From Synaphobranchus kaupii (lineage: Eukaryota; Chordata; Actinopteri; Anguilliformes; Synaphobranchidae): DNA of 64,000 bases. Position 1 is the stretch's first letter; the number at the start of each line of letters is the position of its first letter. The notes beneath the pieces were generated by a model. It did no database searches. It saw only the letters and a program-made list of their open reading frames with translations, and was not told the origin of the DNA. Position numbers and translations under genes: made by a program. The DNA is taken from contig CM056395.1 in the NCBI GenBank assembly GCA_029718625.1, forward strand, positions 26,282,160 through 26,346,159, given 5' to 3'. Positions 59,201 to 64,000 of the stretch are shown here, one piece after another.

Positions 59201-62200
59201 CTGCCGCCCTCTCCTCTCCTCTCCTCTCCTCTCCTCTCCTCGTGTGGAAAGCATGTCTATATCTCCTGTGGCTTTGCAGTGTCATTAAACAATGCTGTGT
59301 GGTCTGTTCCTTCGCTCTTCCCCGTCTGGAAGAAGTGTTTCAGTAATCGCTCTGAAGCTGACAAACCCCTGCAATGAAATGTTGTAGCCCTGAGGGGGTG
59401 GGGGGGGGGGGGGCTTCCTCCTGAATGTAATTTATTTCCTGGAGAAAGCAACTGCATTGATGGCTGACATCATCCTTCCGCTGATACACTTCTCTGTAAT
59501 TGGCTGCGTTCGCTGGCGAAGACAAGGAGAAGGCCTGCAGTTCTCTTTCCTTCGAGAGAGAGCTTCGCGGCTGTTTGATGGCGCAAAGAGGGGGGGTGTT
59601 AGCAAGGAGTTGCTGTAAAAGACGCTGCAGGTCTAAGTTCTCCAAAAAACTCCCGCTTAAGAGACAGTTTTTTTTTCCCCACAGCAATCAGAGCTCTTAA
59701 CTCCGTAGGGGGGTTTTCATTTCAACCCTAATTTGGCACACCTGATTCTACTAATAAGATGCTCAATGAGATCTCTGGCTGTTGAATGAGGTGCGCTTTT
59801 GTTAGAGTTAGAGTGAAAACCTACAGGACGGTAGATCTCCAGGAACAGGTTTGGGGATCACTGTTGTAGAGCATGTGTGCTCAGTCAACCTACCCTGTAT
59901 AAAGGAAGGTTAGTAACTCTACTACACAGGAAAGACGAAACACAGAAGGATTCCTTTGCACAGTAGTATTTCATTGCTTTTAGGCATTGTGAAGTTATGT
60001 TCGGGTCCCACGAAGCAGGATTACTGAGTTTGCTGGATAACTGCACTGAGTAAAACCTGGAACAGCTCTTTTTACTTCAGTCCACGTTCCAGATTTGGGA
60101 GTGTTCCGGGTTTTACTCAGTGCAGTTTCTTGTGCTAACTCAGTAATACTGATTTGTGGTACAGGCCCCCCTCCCCGGACTGACGTAATGTGTTTTGGTA
60201 AATCATGTGACCGGGTGTAATGGGGTTCAGGCGCGGTCGAATGGACCGGGCCGTCGTTCATCGTTCCGTTTTCCCCCCCTGTTCAGAGAGGAAGGGGCGG
60301 AGAGCTCGGCGGTCCGGGTGGGCTTCGTCACCTACAACAAGATCCTGCACTTCTACAACGTGAACAGCGCCCTGGCGCAGCCCCAGATGATGGTGGTGTC
60401 CGACGTGGCCGAGATGTTCGTGCCGCTGCTCGACGGCTTCCTAGTCACTTTCCAGGAGTCCCGGTCCGTCATCAATAAGTACGTTCGCACCAGGCTGGCG
60501 ACTCCCACAATGCAAGAACGTTTTCATTTACCCAGATGGGGACATGTAACATCTGAATATCAGTTATAAATTAGACTGGTTAGACTAGAGGAGTGTGTGG
60601 TCTTTTCCTTTGTTCAGCCTTAGTCAGCAGCTCATTAAACCTGGGCGTGCGATACTTAAACGGAAATGTGATCTTTTTAACAAAACACATTTCAATGAAA
60701 TAATTGCATTTGCATGAAGCTCAACTTTCTACACTAACGGTCAAATGGACCTTCATAATGCTTTTCAGGAACCTCAAGCCTACTGTCTGCCATATGTATA
60801 GCAGTGGCGGCTCCTGAGCTGAAAATTGGGGAGGCAGAAAACTTCCCTTTAAACTGATTATTGGTCTTAATCATTTTTCAATCAGTTTCCTTGATTAACA
60901 ATAGGCTACATCAGCGTTTAATTCACCAATTACTCAATGCCATCAAATGTAGCCAGTTCTCCTCAATTAGGCTATTAGGCAAGTAATAAAATTATTTTAA
61001 CTTGCATCGCAAAATTGTGCACATTTTAATCAACATTATAATTGTGGATACATGTGCTCTTCGTTCTCCGCACTCTTAATTCCGAAAATATCCATGGAAA
61101 TTAAACGATCTTAAAGCTCAGCTTTTGTTAGATAATTTTTTTAATTATTTTTTAAAAATAATCTAACAAAAGATGAGGTTGTGCTAAACCTGCAATAAAA
61201 AAGAATCTAACAAAAGCTGAGCTTTCAGATCGTTTAATTTCCATGAATATTTTCGTAATTAAGAGTGCGGAGAACGAAGAGCACATGTATCCACAATTAT
61301 AATGTTGATTAAAATGTGCACAATTATGCGATGCAAGTGAAAATAATTTTATTACTTGCCTAATAGCCTCATTGAGAAGAACTGGCTACATTTGATGGCA
61401 TTGAGTAATTGGTGAATTAAACGCTGATGTAGCCTATTGTTAATCAAGGAAACTGATTGAAAAATGATTAAGACCAATAATCAGTTTAAAGGGAAGTTTT
61501 CTGCCTCCCCAATTTTCAGCTCAGGAGCCGCCACTGATGTATAGCACAGAGATCCTGTAAGAAATGCACTTGGATGCGTAATGTTCTGTAGACAGGCTGC
61601 AGAGAGTGGTTGGTTCTTGTGAAAAGCCCTGATTGCACCGTGCCCTGTCTCCCCAGTCTGCTGAACCAGATTCCTGACATGTTCGCCAACACCAGCGAGA
61701 GCGAGACCGTGTTCGCCCCCGTTATCCAGGCGGGAGTAGAGGCCCTGAAGGTGAGGGGTCCTCAGCGTTTAACGCCCCCAAACATTTAACATCCCATGAC
61801 TGTAATATGCTGACGTGTTTATATATTGGCGAGCAATAAGCAGAGGTGGAAAGTCCATTACATTACATTACATTATAGGCATTTAGCAGACGCTCTTATC
61901 CAGAGCGACTTACACAACTTTTTTTATCATCCAGGGGTCAGAAAGTAAAAGTCCTGCCATGTTTTTCTTCCACCCTTGATCTCCCTTATGGAAATGTAAT
62001 ATACTGCAGTATATTTTAAATATATTGTGAAGATAATTTTGATATATTTACAATATACTGCAGTGTATTCTTTTTCCATAGGGGCTCAGCCAACTGATTT
62101 CAGTAATTAGCTCTACCTCTTGGCTGAATAATTGTGCTAATTAGCAAATCCAGGTGACTGGAACAAAAATACTGGGGAGGACTTTTATTTTCCGAACCTG

Positions 62201-63947
62201 GATTTTCCACCTCTGCCAAATAAGCAGCCCTTCATACTTTGAGCTGCACGGCAGACTCTCCTCGCAGTAGTGCCTCGCTAGCGCCCCCTGCTGTCTCCTC
62301 TCCACAGGCCGCCGAGTGCAGCGGCAAGCTCTTCATCTTCCACTCCTCCATGCCGACCGCTGAGGCCCCCGGGAAACTGAAGAACCGGGACGACAGGAAG
62401 CTGTTCAACACTGACAAAGAGAAGGTGGGTCACCTGAACGGAACGAGCGCGGTCACATCGTTGTTGAGTTGCATTGTGGGTAAGCAGCTTGTGTATAGAC
62501 AGAGAAAACAATGCCATAATAATGCCATGATAATGCCAGTGCTATGAAAAAATTAGATTGTCCACCATTTGTTATTTTACACATTTGACAGTACGGTTTT
62601 CCACAGTAAGGCTTTCCACAAAAAAGGAAGTAGCTTAAACGGTTCACCAATAAATATGAACAGGGCAGATTCCTTTTCAGATTGGATCCTGTTCCAGCCA
62701 TGCTGGAATGTCACATTATTCATCTGCCATTTTGATTTGAATGTAGAGAATACTCTATAACCTGATTTTACAGTTTTCATTTCCCAGTTCAATCTGTATA
62801 AAAGCAACCACTCGCTCCAAGAGTCCTTGATCCTTTCTAAACTTTTGTGTAACTCACGGTCTGTGGAATAGCACATGGTTGCTGTAATTTTTTTAACAAG
62901 CCAACTGGTGACTCATAAACCAGCCCAACATTAACATTTTTTAAAAGTAATAAAAATTAAAAATGGTACGATGAGGTAACTCCTATTTAATTAAAGGAAC
63001 ATCATTGTACATAGACTGGTTTTTGTAAATACATCAGTTTTGGTATGAATAATAACCAATAGTAAAACAAGCCATAAAACAAACTAATCAAAATAAATAC
63101 AGAGAACATGAGGGAATTGTAATAATTGTCACTGTGCCGATTCTTAGTTGTAAATGAACAACAGGCCAATCAACAGGTGAATACAAAAATCATTATCTGC
63201 CATTGTCAGGCCCAAGAGAACAGATTTAGGAAAGTCTTAAAAAGGTTTTTTCAGGGAATAATTTATGAAAACGGGAGATCTATTTTTGCTTCAGACAGGA
63301 AACCCCACACAGTTTATGAGCCTTAAACCATTGATTCGTTAAGTAATCCACACATTTTGTTGCCAAGGTCTGCTGAAAGGAAACCTGTGATCCTGTGTAC
63401 ACACACACACACACACACAGTAAAACTGTGTTTCCTGCTTGTCTTTAGACACTCTTCCAGCCTCAGAAGGGGGTTTATGAGCAGCTGGTGCAGGACTGTG
63501 TTTCTATTGGCTGCTGTGTGGACCTCTTCCTGTTTCCCAGCCAATACACTGACGTGGCCACCATGGGCTCTGTGTCCATGCACACCGGGGGGTCTGTGTA
63601 TAAGTACAGCAACTTCCAGGTACCTGAATAGGTTATAACAAAAGCTACTGATACTGTTTCACAGATGTTTCGCCCATTTTATTCACTTTTGGTTATAAAG
63701 TGAACACTTTCTCTGGATGTGCACAACATACTTTTTAAGTGTTTAAATGATTGAACAGATGTGTCCTTGTGTATGAGCAAGCTCAGTGCGCTGCGTGGTT
63801 TAGGCTCTGCTGCCACCTAGTGGGCGTTTTGAAACCTACTTATTTTTCAGGTTCCTGTCGATGGGGACCATTTTCTGAGTGACCTGAGGAGGGATGTGGA
63901 GAAGCCAATAGGATTTGATGGAATCATGCGAGTTCGGACCAGCACAG
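44833..63947 (+). CDS. SEC24D: SEC24D, COPII coat cargo adaptor (3' end beyond window)
   Basis: SEC24D pairs with SEC23 in the inner COPII coat at ER exit sites and selects cargo, including procollagen; zebrafish bulldog and human skeletal disease reflect its loss. Fifteen coding exons (numbered 2-16) join in frame to 2149 nt, about 716 codons; vertebrate SEC24D has about 1030. The N-terminus [14 protein letters not shown] is specific to SEC24D rather than SEC24C. Order: Pro/Gln-rich disordered region (1-270), the [11 protein letters not shown] block (about 276-286), the [18 protein letters not shown] segment, a CX2C...CX2C zinc finger (Cys 382, 385, 404, 407), then the trunk domain from about 430 ([51 protein letters not shown]), up to IMRVRTSTG. 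The helical and gelsolin-like domains lie past the window. The start is supported by the conserved N-terminus; an uORF overlaps it. Confidence 0.97.
44981..45469 (+). other. SEC24D: SEC24D intron 2
   Basis: Donor GTAAGG, acceptor TTGTATTTCAG. A short (CA)n near 45258; nothing else seen. Confidence 0.8.
45470..45572 (+). CDS. SEC24D: SEC24D exon 3
   Basis: Phase 1 in, phase 2 out (AG|GTAATGG). Codes for Pro/Ser-rich linker including [19 protein letters not shown] and GLQNGGHSQ. Confidence 0.88.
45573..46891 (+). other. SEC24D: SEC24D intron 3
   Basis: Holds an (AAT)n run (about 46450-46473) followed by a TTTATTTGTATAGC dispersed-repeat fragment (about 46475-46535). A 60-bp segment is also duplicated in tandem (46600-46660 and 46679-46740, motif CAACATCATATCAGATCCTA). 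Confidence 0.75.
46892..47040 (+). CDS. SEC24D: SEC24D exon 4
   Basis: The acceptor CCCCCCTTCAG ends at 46891; donor ACG|GTACGT at 47041 (phase 1). It ends with [14 protein letters not shown], close to the human LGSQLSAMQINSYG block, which anchors it within the disordered region. Confidence 0.92.
47139..47209. repeat. (CT)n tract at SEC24D exon 5 acceptor
   Basis: About 70 bp of CT dinucleotides with TTT and GT interruptions ends 10 bases before exon 5 and forms its pyrimidine tract. Shares the arrangement seen at SYNPO2 exon 3. Confidence 0.9.
47220..47447 (+). CDS. SEC24D: SEC24D exon 5, Pro/Gly/Met-rich
   Basis: The acceptor GCGTCTCCAG ends at 47219; donor CCAG|GTGAGG at 47448, both phase 1. 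The 76 codons are rich in P, G and M ([31 protein letters not shown]), the low-complexity N-terminal arm of SEC24C/D proteins. Confidence 0.92.
47448..48550 (+). other. SEC24D: SEC24D intron 5
   Basis: Contains a C-run near 48080 and an (ATT)n tract at about 48436-48472. Open frames on both strands at 47.7-48.1 kb are not recognisable proteins. Confidence 0.7.
48551..48780 (+). CDS. SEC24D: SEC24D exon 6 with threefold 18-residue repeat
   Basis: The acceptor CCGGTTCAG ends at 48550 (phase 1); donor CCA|GTGAGT at 48781 (phase 0). Three tandem 54-bp units (48565-48726) encode [18 protein letters not shown], then [18 protein letters not shown]. Human SEC24D has about one such unit before the same [11 protein letters not shown], so this region is expanded. 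The repeat is in frame and the splice phases are intact. Confidence 0.93.
48781..49691 (+). other. SEC24D: SEC24D intron 6
   Basis: Begins with a (TG)n-rich region (about 48813-48935) built from TGTACTGTGTGCGTGTGTG units, and has a poly-A of about 25 at 49551-49576. No gene seen. Confidence 0.8.
49692..49803 (+). CDS. SEC24D: SEC24D exon 7
   Basis: The acceptor CTGTTCCCCAG ends at 49691 (phase 0); donor AAG|GTGAGT at 49804 (phase 1). Encodes [20 protein letters not shown] and [14 protein letters not shown], the conserved entry into the folded part. Confidence 0.96.
49804..50247 (+). other. SEC24D: SEC24D intron 7
   Basis: AT-rich, with a poly-A run near 50106; nothing else seen. Confidence 0.8.
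50248..50375 (+). CDS. SEC24D: SEC24D exon 8
   Basis: The acceptor TTTCTTTCAG ends at 50247 (phase 1); donor GAA|GTGAGC at 50376 (phase 0). Encodes [20 protein letters not shown] and [16 protein letters not shown], highly conserved in SEC24C/D. Confidence 0.96.
51558..51958. repeat. 39-bp minisatellite, about 10 units
   Basis: Units contain GGAAGGGGGTGTTGCTGTAG followed by AATTTAAGGGGGTCTTTG variants. Long open frames repeating VEGGVAVE are a by-product; the tract is intronic and has no conserved protein context. Confidence 0.9.
52983..53145. mobile_element. Palindromic MITE, AAGCAGGATTACTGAGTTA family
   Basis: Left GGCCTGTTCCAGGAAGCAGG and GGATAACTGCACTGAGTAAA are inverted on the right as TTTTACTCAGTGCAGTTATC and AACTCAGTAATCC. 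A sister copy lies at 60003-60166 in intron 11 of the same gene. Confidence 0.8.
53147..53222. repeat. (TG)n tract before SEC24D exon 9
   Basis: TG dinucleotides with a GTCCGTCTGTCTGTG interruption, 48 to 123 bases upstream of the exon 9 start. Confidence 0.93.
53270..53408 (+). CDS. SEC24D: SEC24D exon 9, zinc finger
   Basis: The acceptor CTTGCCGCAG ends at 53269 (phase 0); donor AAG|GTGGGC at 53409 (phase 1). Encodes [39 protein letters not shown] and VNE. Cysteines in CNRC and CGFC bind the structural zinc. Confidence 0.97.
53409..54618 (+). other. SEC24D: SEC24D intron 9
   Basis: A 56-bp segment with CCCCAGGGTCTAACCCCACG is duplicated at 53513-53624, followed by a T run. A small hairpin (GTTATTGG...CCAATAAC) spans about 53981-54078, and a piggyBac-like MITE lies at 54225-54383. 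Confidence 0.75.
54225..54383. mobile_element. piggyBac-like MITE
   Basis: TTAA occurs exactly on both sides (54221-54224 and 54384-54387). The ends are inverted CCCTTTGAAG and CTTAAAGGG, and the interior contains ATTAGAATGTTCCGTTAAGA with self-complementary AGAATGTTC/GAACATTCT. TTAA target duplication and CCC termini are typical of piggyBac. Confidence 0.75.
54619..54734 (+). CDS. SEC24D: SEC24D exon 10
   Basis: The acceptor TACACACACAG ends at 54618 (phase 1) and the donor AAG|GTGGGT is at 54735 (phase 0). Encodes [20 protein letters not shown] and [18 protein letters not shown], leading into the trunk domain. The acceptor has a poor pyrimidine tract (CA-rich). Confidence 0.96.
54735..55596 (+). 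other. SEC24D: SEC24D intron 10
   Basis: No mobile element recognised. A CCACAAGAGGGCGG CTCF-like motif lies at about 55524-55537. Confidence 0.7.
55597..55721 (+). CDS. SEC24D: SEC24D exon 11, trunk domain start
   Basis: The acceptor GCCTCCTCAG ends at 55596 (phase 0); donor CCAG|GTGCAG at 55722 (phase 2). Encodes [20 protein letters not shown] and [21 protein letters not shown] is the first strand of the vWA-like trunk fold. Confidence 0.96.
57372..57855. mobile_element. hAT-type MITE with CAAGGTTATTATAGT ends
   Basis: CAAGGTTATTATAGT at the left is exactly inverted at 57841-57855. GTGTAAGG flanks both ends (57364-57371 and 57856-57863), a perfect 8-bp target duplication as in hAT elements. 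The interior is built from AACTAAAACTAAA-like repeats. Confidence 0.92.
58500..58918. mobile_element. MITE of the GTGTCCGAATCAG family
   Basis: GCAGTGTCTGAATCAGCCCC on the left and GGGCTCTGATTCGGACACAGC on the right are degraded inverted repeats. The interior has the family's CATACTATCGAGTATGC and AGTACACTACATTTAGAGA-like parts (inverse orientation). No clean target duplication. Confidence 0.7.
58994..59208 (-). mobile_element. Full-length V-SINE-like SINE
   Basis: On the minus strand it reads tRNA-like GTAGTATAATGGGTAAGGAA (box A) and GGTTCGATTCCC (box B), the core CCCTTGAGCAAGGTACTTAA, and the tail GATAAGAGCGTCTGCTAAAT with four TGTAA units. CCTCTCCTCT occurs on both sides. The clean boxes and tail suggest a young copy. 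Confidence 0.9.
60003..60166. mobile_element. Palindromic MITE, AAGCAGGATTACTGAGTTA family
   Basis: CCCACGAAGCAGGATTACTG at the left is inverted at the right near CAGTAATACTGATTTGTGG; inner arms are ACTGCACTGAGTAAAACC and GGTTTTACTCAGTGCAGT. Sister of 52983-53145. Confidence 0.8.
60287..60478 (+). CDS. SEC24D: SEC24D exon 12, trunk domain
   Basis: The acceptor CCCTGTTCAG ends at 60286; donor AATAA|GTACGT at 60479, phase 2 at both ends. Encodes [40 protein letters not shown] and [16 protein letters not shown]. Confidence 0.96.
   Translation, partial: RGRGGELGGPGGLRHLQQDPALLQREQRPGAAPDDGGVRRGRDVRAAARRLPSHFPGVPVRHQ
60479..61656 (+). other. SEC24D: SEC24D intron 12
   Basis: Of 1178 bp, 735 are one fold-back hAT element (60802-61536), leaving 323 bases on the donor side and 120 on the acceptor side. 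Confidence 0.85.
60802..61536. mobile_element. Fold-back hAT element with arms of about 330 bp
   Basis: CAGTGGCGGCTCCTGAGCTG at the left is exactly inverted at the right end. The similarity continues for roughly 330 bp per arm around an AT-rich centre near 61140-61200. ATGTATAG flanks both ends (60794-60801 and 61537-61544), an 8-bp duplication typical of hAT. No coding capacity. Confidence 0.93.
61657..61750 (+). CDS. SEC24D: SEC24D exon 13
   Basis: The acceptor GTCTCCCCAG ends at 61656 (phase 2); donor AAG|GTGAGG at 61751 (phase 0). Encodes [20 protein letters not shown] and [11 protein letters not shown]. Confidence 0.96.
61857..61920 (-). mobile_element. UnaL2-type SINE/LINE tail fragment
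   Basis: TTACA units followed by GGCATTTAGCAGACGCTCTT and ATCCAGAGCGACTTACACAA: only the tail of a V-SINE or L2 copy. Confidence 0.8.
62280..62294 (-). promoter_or_regulatory. CTCF-like motif at intron 13 acceptor
   Basis: The minus strand reads ACAGCAGGGGGCGCT, nearly the full consensus CCAGCAGGGGGCGCT. It overlaps the pyrimidine tract of exon 14. Motif only. Confidence 0.35.
62308..62424 (+). CDS. SEC24D: SEC24D exon 14
   Basis: The acceptor CTCTCCACAG ends at 62307; donor AAG|GTGGGT at 62425, both phase 0. Encodes [20 protein letters not shown] and [19 protein letters not shown]. Confidence 0.97.
62425..63448 (+). other. SEC24D: SEC24D intron 14
   Basis: AT-rich with a short (CA)n near 63399-63418. 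No gene or element recognised. Confidence 0.75.
63449..63619 (+). CDS. SEC24D: SEC24D exon 15
   Basis: The acceptor TGTCTTTAG ends at 63448; donor CAG|GTACCT at 63620, phase 0. Encodes [39 protein letters not shown] and [11 protein letters not shown]. Confidence 0.96.
63810..63823 (-). promoter_or_regulatory. CTCF-like motif in intron 15
   Basis: The minus strand reads CCACTAGGTGGCAG, a close match to the CTCF core, 28 bases before exon 16. Motif only. Confidence 0.35.
63851..63947 (+). CDS. SEC24D: SEC24D exon 16, last in window
   Basis: The acceptor TTATTTTTCAG ends at 63850 (phase 0); donor ACAG|GTTATG at 63948 (phase 1). Encodes [20 protein letters not shown] and [12 protein letters not shown]. 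The C-terminal third of the protein lies beyond the window. Confidence 0.93.
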
Positions 63948-64000
63948 GTTATGAGCCCGATCCAGCACGCATGCACTTACATGCACTTACACACACTTAC

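Larger units (their letters stand above)
55722..60286 (+). other. SEC24D: SEC24D intron 11
   Basis: The 4.6-kb intron contains an hAT-type MITE (57372-57855), a GCTGTGTCCGAATCAG-family MITE (58500-58918), a full V-SINE with a CTCTC tract (58994-59240), a G run near 59399-59413 and a palindromic MITE (60003-60166). 56.0-57.3 kb shows nothing assignable. Confidence 0.75.
61751..62307 (+). other. SEC24D: SEC24D intron 13
   Basis: Holds a truncated SINE/L2 tail in minus orientation (61857-61920, TAGCAGACGCTCTTATCCAG) and, near the acceptor, a CTCF-like motif at 62280-62294. Confidence 0.8.

Noticed and set aside
59111..59208. tRNA gene
   Set aside because: The box A/box B sequence is the 5' part of a V-SINE, followed by the SINE core and an UnaL2-type tail.
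44833..63947. SEC24C instead of SEC24D
   Set aside because: The [14 protein letters not shown] start and the neighbouring SYNPO2 match SEC24D; SEC24C lies near SYNPO2L.

Overview
This is a vertebrate nuclear window, almost certainly from a teleost fish. It has large intron-rich genes with GT/AG splice sites and dense microsatellites. It also carries several fish-typical mobile elements: UnaL2/L2-type LINE ends with (TGTAA)n tails, V-SINE-like tRNA-derived SINEs, Tc1-like elements, and hAT and piggyBac MITEs. I cannot name the species.

Two genes lie head to head. On the minus strand, 39448 down to 6940, is a complete SYNPO2 (synaptopodin-2/myopodin). It has an N-terminal PDZ domain split over exons 1-3, a very large exon 4, and two alternative C-termini: read-through of exon 4 to a stop at 15708, or splicing from a perfect GTAAGT donor at 15950 to a last exon at 7470-6940. 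On the plus strand, from about 42.2 kb to the window end, is SEC24D, the COPII cargo adaptor. It has one or two 5' UTR exons, then 15 coding exons giving about 716 codons; the gene runs off the window. SYNPO2 next to SEC24D is the human 4q26 arrangement, which separates this pair from the paralogous SYNPO2L/SEC24C pair. All exon phases join correctly except for two single-base frame breaks in SYNPO2: one in a C8 tract at 16291-16298, and one in a GC-rich part of exon 3 at about 20500-20590. Each is repaired by removing one base, so assembly error is the likeliest cause.

Layout: 1-6939 is downstream of SYNPO2, mostly repeats with no gene seen. 6940-39448 is SYNPO2, whose introns hold most of the repeat content, including a 25-unit G-rich minisatellite and an 11-unit 43-bp array carrying CCAAT and YY1-like motifs in every or nearly every unit. 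39449-42190 is the space between the promoters. 42.2-64.0 kb is SEC24D, with large palindromic MITEs in its introns.

SYNPO2 makes an actin/alpha-actinin-binding Z-disc and stress-fibre protein. SEC24D packages secretory cargo such as procollagen at ER exit sites. They share a neighbourhood, not a pathway. The SEC24D start region holds exact TGACGTGG elements (XBP1/ATF6/CREB3L type) and an upstream ORF whose stop overlaps the SEC24D start codon as ATGA.

The most useful leads are these regulatory arrangements, the CCAAT/YY1 satellite, the repeat-expanded SEC24D linker, the long RNA hairpins formed by fold-back elements in introns, and the two frame breaks.
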